Source of the DNA: Datisca glomerata
Taxonomy: Eukaryota > Streptophyta > Magnoliopsida > Cucurbitales > Datiscaceae
Assembly (NCBI GenBank): GCA_003255025.1
Contig: QANY01005064.1
Span: forward strand, 682,001 to 746,000
Direction of reading: 5' to 3'
DNA length: 64,000 bases
Part shown: in pieces, positions 1-12,246 of the stretch
Numbering within the stretch: position 1 is the first letter of the stretch
How the letters are laid out: every line of letters begins with the position of its first letter
Notes under the pieces: generated by a model
The model's database searches: none
What the model was told of the DNA's origin: nothing
The model's input: only the letters and a program-made list of their open reading frames with translations
Made by a program: the position numbers and the translations under genes

Positions 1-690
1 TTAAATATCAGAGACTCTTGGAATACTTTCCATTTGACAACTACTTAGCACTTTCTAAACACTCTGATTAAAATAAGCTATGATAATTACTAGATCAACA
101 TTCTAAAGTCGAATTCAATCGTTCATATCTAATCTAATAGTTTAAATGAGTTGATGTCATCTTTTATAGATGTATCTTATAGATGTGTCCGAGTTTTTTA
201 AATAAAGATAATGTGTTAGATTTGAAAAGATTGTGATGGGAAAAAGGACAAATATATCAATATAATCTTTTTGAGACTTATCCCAAAATAATTTTTCAAA
301 ACCACTAAGAGTTACACCACCTAGTCTTGTTTAGATTATAAAGTGATTTTGGATTACTATCAGAGTGAAAAAAAAAAGCTTAGTCAATTAAATCAGATAA
401 ATCTTTGAGGTGATGGCCATGGATCTAATTTGCTCGTCTTCTTCTTTTTCATTTTCTTATGTACTGTAAAGTTTATTCATGAAAATTTCATAATCTTGAA
501 TTTCCCCTCTTTGTGTGCAAGTAAGGTGCACATAAACTGTATGCTCAATTATGAGATAATAATAAAGAATAATACTTTACTTATAACCAGATTAGGAGGA
601 GTTCCTCATCACAATTGGCGTATCAACCCGTACTATTTGTGAAAAGTAAATGATGATAATAAAAAGTTTTACATTTCCTTTGATGAAATA
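1..690 (+). repeat. Left copy of ~690-bp direct repeat
   Basis: This stretch recurs in the same orientation at about 5733-6410 with scattered substitutions and small indels; for example both copies read through 'gcttagtcaattaaatcag' and 'ttaggaggagttcctcatc'. No convincing coding sequence is visible: the short open frame at 430-642 is not preserved in the second copy. The copies could be LTR-like ends, or the product of a tandem duplication of ~5.7 kb later enlarged by the CACTA insertion. No primer-binding site follows this copy, so an LTR pair is not supported. Confidence 0.75.
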
Positions 691-1006
691 TTTTTTTTAA
701 TGTTTTAGGATTTTGTTCTGTAACATTCTAAATAGAGATTATGATTACTAAATAAATTCTTTCTTTTTTCAAGATATTTAAATTGAGATTATGCAAAAGC
801 TATTAATATCATTGCCAATCGATTGAATTTAATCAATAAAGTGGCAATATAATTTGCATCTTGTGATTATCTTTATTGTTTTGATTTTTGTTTCTATAGT
901 TTATTAATATATATGTTGTTTATTATTATGTGATTTCTGTTTCAATTCTGTCAAAATTAATTCTTTTAAATAATCGTTGCTATCTTAAATCTCAATTATT
1001 TCTTCA

Positions 1007-4000
1007 CACTACTATAATTTAGGCCTACAATGACAACCACATATATAGTATGATAGTTATAAAAAATATGATAGGTATTTCTTACGGTGTCATAAAAAAG
1101 TTCCCTCATTACAGAGAAATGATTTATTTATAAGTTGATATTACCCAACGTTCTCTCTTAGAGCCGCGCACGAAGCTCTCTCTCTCTCTCTCTCATAGCC
1201 GCGCACAGAGCTTTTTCTCTCATAGCCGCACACGAAGCTCTCTCTCTCTCTCATAGCCCTAGGTCACACGAAATCGAGCTCACCACCACAGAAGTTGTAG
1301 CTTTGTTCTTTTTCAAAATTTCCATTTGATTAAAGGTAACTTTGGATCTGAATCTGAATTGTAATAATTAGGGTTTATAGTTGATTTCTATGTTTTGGAG
1401 TCTGTGATGATTTCTGTGCTTTATCTGATTCTAGATTTTGATTTTTCTCAAGCTTTTTGGAAATTGTAACTGCCAAGAATTTCTTGCTGAAAATTTTATG
1501 CTAACCTGGTTCGGATCTGAAGCTCATCTTCTCCTATTTGTCTTCATCATTTTCTATATTTTTGTTTACCTGATTTTGTCAGGGAAACCAAAGAATCTGA
1601 GATTTTCTACCTCGCTGCTTTCGACGGCTTTTCTTCCTCATCTTCGGTCTCGAGGGTTAGTTTCATTGGGTGGAACTTATTTGGATTAGTATCTCTTATC
1701 TATTGTGTTTCTGTTTTCTCTTAAGTTTTTGAGAGTATTATTGTTTATTCTGTGAATCTTTTCACCTTTTATGCAGGTTGAAACAGTCATCAATGTCGCC
1801 TCATGCATGTTTTATATATTTTTTTTCTTTAAATTTTGGGTTAAAAGGTGTTTTAATCTTATCCCGTCTTAAAGGTTGGTTCTCATATGAAGAGCTTATA
1901 AATTCCAATGCTCAGGTTAGTCTGAATTCTCATTTATGTTTCTATTCTGCATCGTTTTTAGGGTTCTTTTACTTCATTTTTGTTTCAAGCAATTTTTTTG
2001 TGTGTGTGGGTATTTCACATTTATCTGTTGGTGGTTGAGAAAACTAAAAGATGAGTTTAAGCAGAAATTTATGGTATTTCGTTTGCTAATGTGTTATCCT
2101 TGAGAAAATGAAGAATTCTAGCCTAGTTATGACTATGTCTCTGTTCGACTCTTGTGGACAGTGATAGATAATAATCTGATTTGATCTTTATGGAGCAAGT
2201 GTTGATTCTGTCATTTTTTGGTGATTTATGCCCTAATGATTCGATGATTTAGGGGTTTGGTGGAGATGACACTGGTTACCAATCAAATACATGTAAGTTT
2301 AAGTTAAGAAACATTTATATGTATTTTGTGATTTACGAATTATGTCATGAAAGTGAAAATACTGCGTTTGTATGTCACCATTTCTAGTACAAAGACATGC
2401 ACACAAACAATATCGAAATAACCAATGCTTTAACTAGGGAGAGACCTAGGAGTGTAGCTTGAATTAATAGGCTTGGGAACAAATCTTCAAATATTTTCAT
2501 TGAAGACGCTACAGATCCCACTACCAGGAAGACATCCACCATCTTGGCATCCTCCAGCTTGTCTAATGGTTCTGCCACTCCAGGATATCAACCTCTTTTT
2601 TGTGACTTGTTTACTAGGCATTTGTTTACTCTTCAAGATTTGCACTTAGTTGCTTGCTAATATTTGAAGTTGAGGGTCAGACCGAAAAGTACCATTTTCA
2701 TTGCATGATCTTTCTATAAAGATTTCAGCTCCCTTTATTAATTGTAACATGTTGAAAGTCAAGTTCTTTCTTCCCTCTCTACAAAGAATAATGATTGTTG
2801 ATGTTCTTTGTTCCAATTTATTTAATTGTTTAACCAGTGTGGTCCAATAATTTGTCTAAGAGAATTCCCCTTTTCTGAATTGATAATTGACTCAAGTTAA
2901 TTATAGACTTATTTGAGTGTTATGATTGTTTTTTTATGAGAATGTTTCTACCACATTTGCTCTAACACACAAGTGTAATTCTTACTTGGAATTTTTCGAA
3001 GAAACATAGAATTAACAACTTTAAATGTGCTATTTAGCTAAGTTATTTAAGTCTCTATTTCATTGCTATCAAATTGGTCATTGGATCTTACATTCGTGTA
3101 AGTTGATCACTTTACTCTTGATACAGGCAACATTATGTTTTATAAGGATAATAAAGAAAGTCCCATACCACTTGCTATTTCGTTCATAGCTTTAGAAAGT
3201 CTAACATATATTCTACCCATGAACTTGGATGCAATACAAGTTATTGTTCTTCTCTTTGTTACCTGACTATGACTAGACTGTTGTGGTGTTCGAGATATTC
3301 TTGAACTCATATATGATCTAGTGAGCTAGCTTTGTCTAACGTCTCTTCCTTGAATTGGAGAATAGGCAGTTACTCGGCATTTTCAAATTCACATTTAGAA
3401 AATTATAAATAAACTTAATTGCTACGTTTGATAAGAAAATGTAAGTTTCTCATTATCTTTTTACTTGCTACATGCACTTCCCAATCGTAAAGAAGCTTCA
3501 TAGTATCTCTTTGGCCACAGAGTTCACTTCTAAGGCACGCCAAAATGAAGAATTTTGAGAACTTAAATGCCTTGGTGAATGTCTTTCACATTCAACCCTC
3601 TTCTATCATTTTATTACAATATCTCATGTCGTGGAAGTAATTATTTTGTTGAATCCATGCTTTAAATGTGGTGATGGTAGGATATGAGTGCCGGAGTAAT
3701 TATTTTTAATGAACATTTATTTTTTCTACTGTCATATTAACAATAGTTAAGTAAATGAATTTTTATAGTTACATTTTGTAGTTCTCTTGCCAATCACTTG
3801 GAAACTCTTTTCATTTGTGATGAGTGGTTTAGTTACACTTTGTAGTTCTCTTTTGCTTGGTTAGATACTAAGAAGCAGAGCTTACTTCTTATTTGAGGTT
3901 TATACTTTTGGTGCAAGCATGTCTGTAAGTCAAGCTTGAGATAAGTAGCAAAAATGATTTAGCGTGAGGACCTAAGGTGACATTATTGTATCTTGCCAAG

Positions 4001-4323
4001 GCCTATCTCAGATTAACTTTTACTGTCGAAGACACGTTGGAAGGCCTGACTTTGTGTCATGGGAAAGTCAGTTTTTCCCTTTCAATGACATTTTTTTAAA
4101 AAAATATATGGGACATTTTAATGACGAGGATTCCCCGCCATCTAATATCTTTTCACGAGACTTTAGATGATGGGGAATCCCAGTCATTAAAGGCTAAAAT
4201 CAGGATTTTTTAATGACAGAGAAGGTAAAGATAACAGTCTTGTAGATGACAGGTAGTCAGCATTCAATATAGGGTTATAATGAGGAGTTTTATCCGTCAT
4301 CTAAACCTTTTTTTGTTGTAGTG
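1007..4323 (+). mobile_element. Non-autonomous CACTA (En/Spm-like) transposon
   Basis: The left end reads CACTACTATAATTT and the right end reads TTTTTTGTTGTAGTG, so both termini give CACTAC on the inward strand, as in the CACTA superfamily. A 3-bp direct duplication TCA flanks it (1004-1006 and 4324-4326), the length this superfamily makes. The last ~250 bp hold several short 'taatgac' and 'gatga' motifs in both orientations, resembling the subterminal repeats bound by CACTA transposases. No transposase reading frame is visible, so the 3.3-kb element would depend on an autonomous relative. The interior (about 1270-2040) has a CT-rich leader and intron-like GT..AG borders, like the 5' end of a captured plant gene, but no protein was recognised. 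Confidence 0.78.
1146..1262 (+). repeat. CT-rich tandem motif inside CACTA element
   Basis: Three imperfect copies of a ~30-base unit of the form 'agccgcgcacgaagctc' followed by (CT)n lie in a row. CT-rich runs like this are common in plant 5' leaders, so it may be the leader of a captured gene, or simply a subterminal transposon repeat. Confidence 0.6.
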
Positions 4324-5104
4324 TCATTATTTCAAAACAAAATCCCTTTATGAAATAAATTGCCTAAATTATTTGTTAGATTATGAAGCTAGAGTGTACA
4401 ATAAAAATAAACTATCATTCACCCAAGAATCAATGTCTCTTAGAGGTATATATAGAGAAATGGTCTTTAAGAAGTAGAACAATAAAAAAAGATAAAGACA
4501 TGACCTTTTCACCTGATTTTTTTATTTTAAATAAATAGAATAATAGACTTGAAATGATATACTAATGAGATGACACTGACAGTGGTTTAATATAAAAAGG
4601 GAGAGAGAGAGGCCAAATAATTATTCAATTTTACCATTATGGGCAACTAATGCATGAAAATACAAACGCAAATGGATAATTGAGAAAAACTTGAGTTTAT
4701 TATTATTGCTAAGAAAAGAATTGAATGAAAATGACGGTCAATGACGATTCTTAATGAAGTAAATAATGAAAATCTTGGTGGAGACATGGAGCGTAAAGTC
4801 ATCAAACTAAAACTAAGACTTTAGACTGGTGAGTCTACATAATTTAAATAAGTAATTGTTATCAAACAACTCTTTATTGTAGGATTTGCATAATCAATAG
4901 TCAACATAAGAAAAATCAAGTTATTAAGTGTGAAATTATACAACTCATTAAGAGGCTCTTTTATTTGTTATGGTTTGACTATGAAAATAACTTTTTTAGT
5001 GTTACTTTTCAAATTTTAATTTAGAGTAAGATAATTTTTAAAGCTACAACATTTATTTCAGTCTTGATATTACTTTTAAATCTTGTATATTTTTTAAATT
5101 ACAT
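4324..5104. other. A+T-rich stretch without gene
   Basis: Flanking DNA to the right of the CACTA element. No open frame of note, RNA gene or repeat was recognised. Confidence 0.5.
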
Positions 5105-5109
5105 CATCA

Positions 5110-5137
5110 CGTGCGAAACACGAGTGTTTCTACTAGT
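5110..5137 (+). mobile_element. Helitron-type 3' terminus
   Basis: A short hairpin (CGTG at 5110-5113, CACG at 5119-5122) is followed after 10 bases by CTAG and then T. Helitrons end in CTRR with such a hairpin 10-12 bases upstream and insert between A and T. The matching 5' end was not found, so the length is unknown. A second CTAGT end at 5690-5694 follows 'cacgtgcaccgtcc', and the sequence starting 'tctactagtatattaaaag' at 5129 resembles a Helitron 5' end, so a second ~560-bp element (5129-5693) may abut this one. Confidence 0.45.
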
Positions 5138-5732
5138 ATATTAAAAGTGAGATGAGAATGAGAAATATTTTTGGACGTTTTTGCCCACTCCATATTTTAA
5201 CAATTTTCAAGTTACCCTTTAAATTTATTAACGGTGCATTAATATTAGTTAGTTTTTCTTTTTTCTCATAATGGTGTATATCTTGACAAAAAATTTCATC
5301 TTTTTATTCCTTTAAATTTTATGTATAGGTATGATAATGTTTTATGTTATTTCTTTCATAAAGAAATATTTTAGAAAATTCAATTAACTAAAAAAAAATA
5401 TTTTTCGTTCATTTTTCAAATAAAAATTAAAGAAATAATGTACTAAATATATCAAATTAAAAAATGTATCCTATAGTTTGCACATATAATTTTCTAAAAT
5501 AGTTAGCTTAATTGGAGAAATTTAGTGAGTAAGACTTATGAAAGTCATAGTAATTATAATTATGATATTGTATTTTTAATTATTATGTATATGCTTCAAA
5601 GTTTTATTTTTATTGATAATTTATATATGAGAAATAATCAAAATATCAAGAAAAACATACATATCACGTGCACCGTCCATATATTTTAACTAGTCTTCTG
5701 AAATTTGTTTTTAGAAACAGAAAAGTTTTATT

Positions 5733-6410
5733 AAATATTAGAGACTCTTGGAGTACCTTCCATTTTACAATTGGTTAGCACTTTCTAATCACCCTGATTA
5801 AAATAAGCTTTGTTAATTACTAGATCAATACTCTAAAGTCGAATTGAGTCGTTCTTATCTAATCTGACAGTTTAAATGAGTCGATGTTATCTCTTATAGA
5901 TGTGTCGGAGTTTCTGTAAATAAGGATAATGTGTTAGATTTAAAAAGTTTGTGATGGGAAAAAGGACAAATATATCAATATAATCTTTTTGAGACATGCC
6001 AAAATAATTTTTCAAAACCATGAGTTACACCACCTAGTCTTGTTTAGATAATAAAGTGATTTTGGATTACTATCAGAGTGAAATAAGAAAGCTTAGTCAA
6101 TTAAATCAGATAAATCCTTGAGGTGATGGCCATGAATCTAATTTGCTCGTCTTCTTCTTTTTCATTTTCTTATGTAGTGTAAAGTTCATTCATGAAAACT
6201 TCATAATCTTGAATTTCCCCTCTGTGTAAGTAAGGTGCACATAATCTATGCACTCAATTACAAGATAATAATAAAGAACAATACTTCACTTGTAACTAGA
6301 TTAGGAGGAGTTCCTCATCATAGCTGGCATTGATGAATCAATCCGTACTATGTGTGAAAAGTACATCATGATAATAAAAATTTTTACATTTCCTTTCTGA
6401 AATATTTTAT
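5733..6410 (+). repeat. Right copy of ~690-bp direct repeat
   Basis: Second copy of the repeat at 1-690. It differs by small deletions (for example 'tgtgtgcaag' shortened to 'tgtgtaag') and point changes, so the duplication is not recent. The two copies lie about 5.7 kb apart, of which 3.3 kb is the CACTA element. Confidence 0.75.
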
Positions 6411-6900
6411 TAATATTTGGTGCGACCAACTGTTTTTTAATTTAAAAATATATTAAAATAATTATAGTATATGACGTGATCAGATCAGCTCTTACTGATA
6501 TGGTTGGAGCTAAACATTATTCAATAATAAATTTATACATAATATATGTCTAAATTATTTATACATTTAGGAATATGATAATAATAACTTAATATTAAAA
6601 TATTATAAAAATATTGAGGGATTCTTCATATTATTCAAACATTAACGAATGATCATGAATTTATTTGAGAAACTAATGATCACATTTGATGTCTCAAATT
6701 GTTAATATCCAAAACAATATTAGATTTGTTTCTGGTCGGCAAATTAACTAATACCATAATTAATTATACATTACTACACAATCTAACATTTTATGATTCA
6801 TATATATAATTGCATGTTATTTATGCCAAAACAATTGAGATAAATCAAAATGCCATTACTTCAGTTAGGGATGTTCTATGGTAATGTAGGAAGGATTACC
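6411..6900. other. A+T-rich stretch without gene
   Basis: Nothing recognisable beyond low-complexity A+T-rich DNA. Confidence 0.5.
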
Positions 6901-6901
<1 letters not shown>

Positions 6902-6931
<30 letters not shown>

Positions 6932-7088
6932 NNNNNNNNNNNNNNNNNNNNNNNNNNNNNNNNNNNNNNNNNNNNNNNNNNNNNNNNNNNNNNNNNNNNN
7001 NNNNNNNNNNNNNNNNNNNNNNNNNNNNNNNNNNNNNNNNNNNNNNNNNNNNNNNNNNNNNNNNNNNNNNNNNNNNNNNNNNAGAGGA

Positions 7089-7140
<52 letters not shown>
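6902..7140 (+). repeat. (GA)n microsatellite with 151-bp assembly gap
   Basis: GA repeats run into N at 6932-7082 and resume to 7140. The true length of the repeat is unknown because the assembly collapses inside it. Confidence 0.97.
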
Positions 7141-7144
<4 letters not shown>

Positions 7145-7289
7145 ACTAGGATTCCCTCATCTAATTGCTTCTAACATATGAGGAGTCATATTGTACGATC
7201 TGAGCTATCAAAGATCTGAGACCAGTCGAGAACCAGCAAAGAAAAATAGAGATCCTTTCTAGCCGAAATCAAAATCACAAAAAATTGTT

Positions 7290-7945
7290 TTCCATGCTTA
7301 CCTCAGGAAAAAACGCTCATCCTTCCCATGCAGTGAACCCAGTTGATTCTTGGGTTGTTTCTAGCTATGTTGAATCTAGTGCTTTCAGTGGTAGTGTATG
7401 TGTCGATTCTCGGGTTTCCAGGTGCGAGGATCCTTCTTTTGGTTCGGTGAAAGTGATGTAGATGCTGGCTTTTGCCCTCTGGATGGAAGACGCGCGATGG
7501 GTTTTGTGGCTAGGGTTCCGGGGATCTCTGTGTTGGAGGTGAAGACTTGTCTGTTGACCTTTTTTCTCCAGTGCATGGTGAATTACTAATTAGTGGCTAT
7601 TCTTCATAGGCTAAAATGGGCTCTCCAAACATCTCGGACCAATGGTGTTATTGAAACATATTCTCAACTTGTGGTCTCTGGATCAAAGCTAACTCTTGCT
7701 CTGACTGGAGGCTGGCCCATTTGTTGGATGAGATCCATTACATTTTTTCTCAAGCTAAAGGCTTCTCTATTAGATGGATAAACATAAATTCTAATTCTGT
7801 CGCTGATGTTATAGCTTGCTATAGTTTAGGTCATGAAAGAATTGGTTTTAAGAATCTTTGTTTATCTCTTTCTATCTGTAGCTTGATTTTGTCAGATATT
7901 CACTCTCTAAGTAGTTGTTTTAAACCTCCTTTATTATATTACTGA
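7290..7945 (+). pseudogene. LINE-type RNase H domain remnant
   Basis: In two overlapping frames (7593-7781 and 7721-7945) the translation matches the layout of the RNase H domain (RVT_3 type) at the end of plant non-LTR retroelement proteins: an 'ALQTSRTNGVIETYSQLVV' block where the family has a helix and the E-T-D-S-Q-x-V motif, then 'LLDEIHYIFSQAKGFSIRW', 'NSNSVADVIA' and a hydrophobic tail. The active-site Asp of E-T-D-S is Tyr here and one frameshift separates the halves, so it is dead. The upstream part (7398-7589) is a degraded continuation ('GFVARVPGIS'). No reverse transcriptase domain or poly(A) tail is visible. Confidence 0.6.
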
Positions 7946-8089
7946 CCTTGGTTTTTCTTAATATATAATATTCCTATCTGGTTTATCTAAAATAACTATC
8001 AAATATCAACTGCTATGTTCATTCAACATAAAATTCTAAAATTTTGTACTTGAAAAATTAAGTTTTAGACAAATTTCTCAAATATTGAG

Positions 8090-8128
<39 letters not shown>
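8090..8128 (+). repeat. (TA)n microsatellite
   Basis: About 19 TA units in a row. Confidence 0.95.
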
Positions 8129-8130
<2 letters not shown>

Positions 8131-9900
8131 ACACGTTGCCACATGTCTTAAAAATTAGTATTTTAATCATATACATAGAGATAAAAAATGAATGATTGTT
8201 AGTAAAAGACCTCCAGAAGAAAATGATCTTGATTTTCCGCTATGCATTGCTAACATTTGGAAATCGAATAATCTCGAGTAACTGACAAAGCTGCTAAAGT
8301 TGTTAAGGTGATGACAAATCCGTTAGTGAAATGAGTCATATAAAAGATCTATCTATTCTCAATCTCCTATAAAAATATAAAAAGAATTATGAAAAATAAG
8401 TGTAACACGTCAAATAATATAAATGAGTACGTAATATTTTCTCTCCAACTATATATCATCCATCACATACATACGTGACCAACTCATCACGCTGAGCGCA
8501 ACAATGATGTAATATTTCCCTTGAACAAAAAGTAAAGAGAATACATGCACTGATCCTCTCAATTAATTAATTATAAGATGGCATTACAATAGATTCTGTA
8601 CAAATAATTAGTACTTTAATTAACTAACTCTACAGATCTTATTTCAACCATTTTTTTTCCTTTTTTCAAGGTCAAGACGTGTTATTTTCTAACTAAAATT
8701 CAATTTTATAAGAAACAATGGGAGATAGTGATTATATTTTATTAGTTAAGAAATATTAATTTCACAACTAGCCCACAAAATTAAAAAAGAAAAATCCATA
8801 GAATCATTTCTGATATACGAATTCCATAATGCAAGACAAAGAAATAAGCTAAGCTCTTACGTTAACACCAGGCATGATAATATTATAAAATAATTATGCC
8901 AGCAACTTTGACATGTTAAATGAAATTAATTTTAATTAATTAAGTCAGTCAAATTGCATGCATGGGAATGTATATATAATTATAGTTTTTTTTATTTTAA
9001 TTTTATCATGGGCCAATCGTAATAATATGTTTGGTTTTTGTGTGATTGCCTGGCTACATGTTGGTTGACTTAGAGCAAATGAGGAATCTTAATTAAAAAA
9101 AAATATAATATTTGGGTTTTTTGTTTTGAATTTTCTGAAGAAAATATGGGAATATTTTAGGTATTGTTGAGGAAAAAGCTAAAAGAAAATATAAAAAATT
9201 GATGTTTGATTGTATTAATTAATAACTTTGCCATGGTTGGCAATTTTGGCAAGTAATCTGGAAAAAGGAATATTTGAAATTATTGAGTTTTAAAAAATTC
9301 AAATGTTAACGTTATGTTACTGCACATAACATGTCATGTCAATAAAATAAGATCAAAATATGATTGGTTTATCTCGGATAAAAATTAACCTATTCGAATA
9401 GGTTTTTTATATATTATTTAGATATAGTTTCATTGGGATGAAAAATATTTGATCTATATATGAAGCATTCTTATTACACTTATTTTGATGTATATTAAAA
9501 GTTGGTCGTACTAAAATCCTTATTCATTAATTATTAGCTAAAATAACACGTCGAATGTATAAAACGCTTTTCCGAAATAAACCCATTATGCAAAATAAAT
9601 ATGTATTGCTTGATGGTATATATTTTTCCAAAATTATCTAATCCATTGATAAGTATGCCATGAATAAGCTGTGAATTTTATTATGTACTGAAACAAAAAT
9701 AAAAATAAAAATGTTCAATTTTTGTTTTAAACTCAAACTCTGACATGTTTTCTACCTGGAGATCTGAAAATTGAACTATATCCATGAATTCCTAGCTGAT
9801 ATTTGAGATGATTTTGGAAATTCGCGGACCGAACGATGAAATGAAAGTTGAAAAAAATTATAATGTAAGAAATAGTATTATCAGATTTATAGTTCAAGTG
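8129..9900. other. A+T-rich intergenic region downstream of ATL gene
   Basis: No gene or element recognised. It lies 3' of the minus-strand ATL gene and should contain its 3' UTR and polyadenylation site close to 9900, but no single convincing AATAAA could be chosen. Confidence 0.5.
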
Positions 9901-9928
9901 ATGATGGTTGATCAGTTTGATCAGAATG

Positions 9929-11083
9929 TTAAGAACTTGTTTCTCTACTTCCAAACAATTGGACAGTTCTTCTAGCAATTGGATACCAAAGTTGTCTTCT
10001 TTTCTCTTCCTTCACATTCTTTTCCATATTTGAAAATCTTGACATAACTGTTATTTCTGATACTGATCTTCTTTCCTTAGAATTTGAAATTCTTGCTGTT
10101 TCTCCTGAATCCGAAGTAGACGCACCCGAATCGGGATTCGCGTTATTTGTACCAATTCTACTCTCATATAATCTCTTCATTTCCATTCCTTCTTTGATCT
10201 TCAAGATTTGATCATCATTGTTTTCAATGTCTGATTCCAATAAACAGAATCTGTTGCTTGAGACACAAGCAATCATTTCCGTGTTCAAAAATGTCAAGTC
10301 CGACGGGCCGAGATCGCTCCACCGATTCTTGAAGATGAAATCCGACACGATAATCTTATGATTATGCTTATGCAAATCCTTTTGTATAAGCATGTCATTA
10401 CCATCCTTACGATCTTTTTTTCCGATAATCTTTCGGAAGCTGCTTCCGATGTTAAACCTCAAGGATCCTCCGTGAGGATCATCATCCTCTTCCCTCTGCA
10501 CGAAAATCTCAACGTTCGAATCCTCGTTCAGCTCGGACCGGTTCATCCATAAAGACCTCATGCTGTTAGAAAGCTTAAAGAGTGACATGTCTTCAGGGCT
10601 AATCCTTCGCCTACAAAGAGGGCAGCTTGAGTGCTTTTCAAGCCAATGATCAATACAATCAATATGGAAAGCATGTTTACATTTCGGTAAAAGGCGAAGG
10701 ATCTCGACCTCTTCAAACTTAGAGAGGCAAACGGAGCATTCAAGGCCGTCTTTGGAGCCTTTGAGGGAGGAGAATCGGAAGAAAGGGAGGGATTCAATGA
10801 CGGTTTTGTCTATCCCGGAGCTTGACCGAGTTTGGCTCGGATGAATGATGGGATCAGAATGAGAACCATTAGCAACTGATCTGGAATGGAAGAGTTTGAC
10901 ATAGATGAGGAGAAGGAATGTAAGGAGAAACATGCCTGCCAGTACTCCCAATACAACACCAAGGCTTGGTTGGAAGTTTGAAGTGTTGTTGTTTTCATCA
11001 AATTGAAAAGCTGTTTGTTGTGATTCAACAGAGAAGAAGAGGAGAAAGAGATGGAAAATAATTAGGAAATTTAAATTATTCAT
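9929..11083 (-). CDS. ATL-family RING-H2 E3 ubiquitin ligase, ATL42-like
   Basis: Single-exon gene of 384 residues, as is usual for ATLs. It predicts a membrane-anchored E3 ligase that moves ubiquitin from an E2 to unknown substrates. Residues 1-21 look like a signal peptide; a hydrophobic segment at about 41-65 would span the membrane. The GLD motif starts at G90 (GIDKTVIESLPFF). The RING-H2 ligands are C116, C119, C135, H137, H140, C143, C154 and C157, with the ATL-specific P133 two before the third Cys and W147 for E2 contact. The tail is acidic and Ser-rich and ends with a basic block (RRQLWYPIARRTVQLFGSR) shared by the ATL42/43/13 group. The start is the first Met and gives a clean signal peptide. 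The residue spacing is intact and no lesion is seen. Assignment to ATL42 rather than ATL43 is from memory of the GLD-RING region. Confidence 0.93.
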   Translation of the reverse strand: MNNLNFLIIFHLFLLFFSVESQQTAFQFDENNNTSNFQPSLGVVLGVLAGMFLLTFLLLIYVKLFHSRSVANGSHSDPIIHPSQTRSSSGIDKTVIESLPFFRFSSLKGSKDGLECSVCLSKFEEVEILRLLPKCKHAFHIDCIDHWLEKHSSCPLCRRRISPEDMSLFKLSNSMRSLWMNRSELNEDSNVEIFVQREEDDDPHGGSLRFNIGSSFRKIIGKKDRKDGNDMLIQKDLHKHNHKIIVSDFIFKNRWSDLGPSDLTFLNTEMIACVSSNRFCLLESDIENNDDQILKIKEGMEMKRLYESRIGTNNANPDSGASTSDSGETARISNSKERRSVSEITVMSRFSNMEKNVKEEKRRQLWYPIARRTVQLFGSRETSS

Positions 11084-11184
11084 GGGGTTTTTTTTTTGGC
11101 AAAAATGAAGCTAAATGCTTGATTTAAGAGAAAAATAAATCATTTTCTTTTGGGTGTGTGGGGAATTATGCTAAAGATAAATCC

Positions 11185-11194
11185 TTTATATATA
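11185..11194 (-). promoter_or_regulatory. Probable TATA box of the ATL gene
   Basis: On the minus strand TATATATAAA lies about 100 bases upstream of the ATL start codon, leaving room for a leader of 65-75 bases. No other TATA-like run is nearer. Confidence 0.55.
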
Positions 11195-11199
11195 ATAGT

Positions 11200-11980
11200 T
11201 TGTTGGTTTGTTCTTAGGCAGTTGGTGTGAGACTGACTTCCATAAATTAATTAATAAATAATTATTTACGTAAGATTGAATCGTTTATATGTAATTACAT
11301 GAACCAACCAATCAATTATATACAGGTTTAAATATTATATCCATATCAAGCATTAGAAAATTTAGAATGATGTCCCCCCTCCCCATGTCATGATCACTAC
11401 ATAGCGTCAAACTATATAAATACTCGAGAGAATTGTAAAAATGACCACTTTCCTAGCTCAAGTTGTAAAAATGTTCAGAAAATTTTTTTATTATAAAAAC
11501 TGGCCGAAATATGATAAATAATTTCTTTACCATTGTGTAGTTTGGGTACATAAATTATTTACCGCGGGCGTATTTCGGTCATTTTAACAAAAAAAAAATT
11601 CGGTCATTTTTGAAACTCAACTCCCGTAAACCAGCCTTTTCCTGCTATTTTCCCTAAATACTCGGCTCTATCTGAACTTGTGGTTGGAGAATTTGTTTTT
11701 TGCGTTATCTGCAATTTCCCCCTTCCTTTTCACCTTCTTAAAAAAGGGTGAACATCAAGAATATATCATTTTTAAGAAAAAAAATGACTAAAGATAAAAA
11801 AAAATAGGCCATCTTAACTACAAAAAAAAAAAATGAAAATTCGATGCCAGAAATCATTCTCCACGCGCGCGAAGTTTTGAATTTTTGTCCTCAAAGTTTA
11901 TATAATATAAACTGTACATATAAAATATACCGTGAAAATCACATAGCATGTATATAAAATGTATACTTAATATATTATAT
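11200..11980. other. Intergenic region upstream of ATL gene
   Basis: Contains the rest of the presumptive ATL promoter. No gene seen; the short minus-strand frame at 11854-12039 has no recognisable features and overlaps a tandem repeat. Confidence 0.5.
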
Positions 11981-12246
11981 AAACTATTAAAATTTGGAGC
12001 AAGAAGCGTGCGTGAATGTCTGTTTTTTTCGAAAATCATATCAGTTGGTTATTTTTGAGATTTTTTATACTTGTAGTCGTTTTTTATGATTTTTTTAAAA
12101 GTGATCTATTTATAAACTATTAAAATTTGGAGCAAGAACCGTGCGTGAATGTCTGTTTTTTTCGAAAATCATATCAGTTGGTTATTTTTGAGATTTTTTA
12201 TACTTGTAGTTGTTTTTTATGATTTTTTTAAAAGTGATCTATTTAT
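11981..12246 (+). repeat. Two-copy tandem repeat, 133-bp unit
   Basis: Unit 1 (11981-12113) and unit 2 (12114-12246) both begin 'aaactattaaaatttggagc' and differ at only a few positions (for example 'agaagcg' versus 'agaaccg'). The near identity implies a recent duplication. Confidence 0.9.

Noticed and set aside
430..642. 70-codon frame on plus strand
   Set aside because: Lies in the direct repeat and is broken in the second copy at 6180-6355; no protein features.
1..6410. Direct repeats as LTRs of one retrotransposon
   Set aside because: No primer-binding site, polypurine tract or polyprotein between them; the interior is largely a CACTA element.
10358..11028. Frames on both strands inside the ATL gene
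   Set aside because: They overlap the RING-H2 coding sequence in other frames and have no features of their own.
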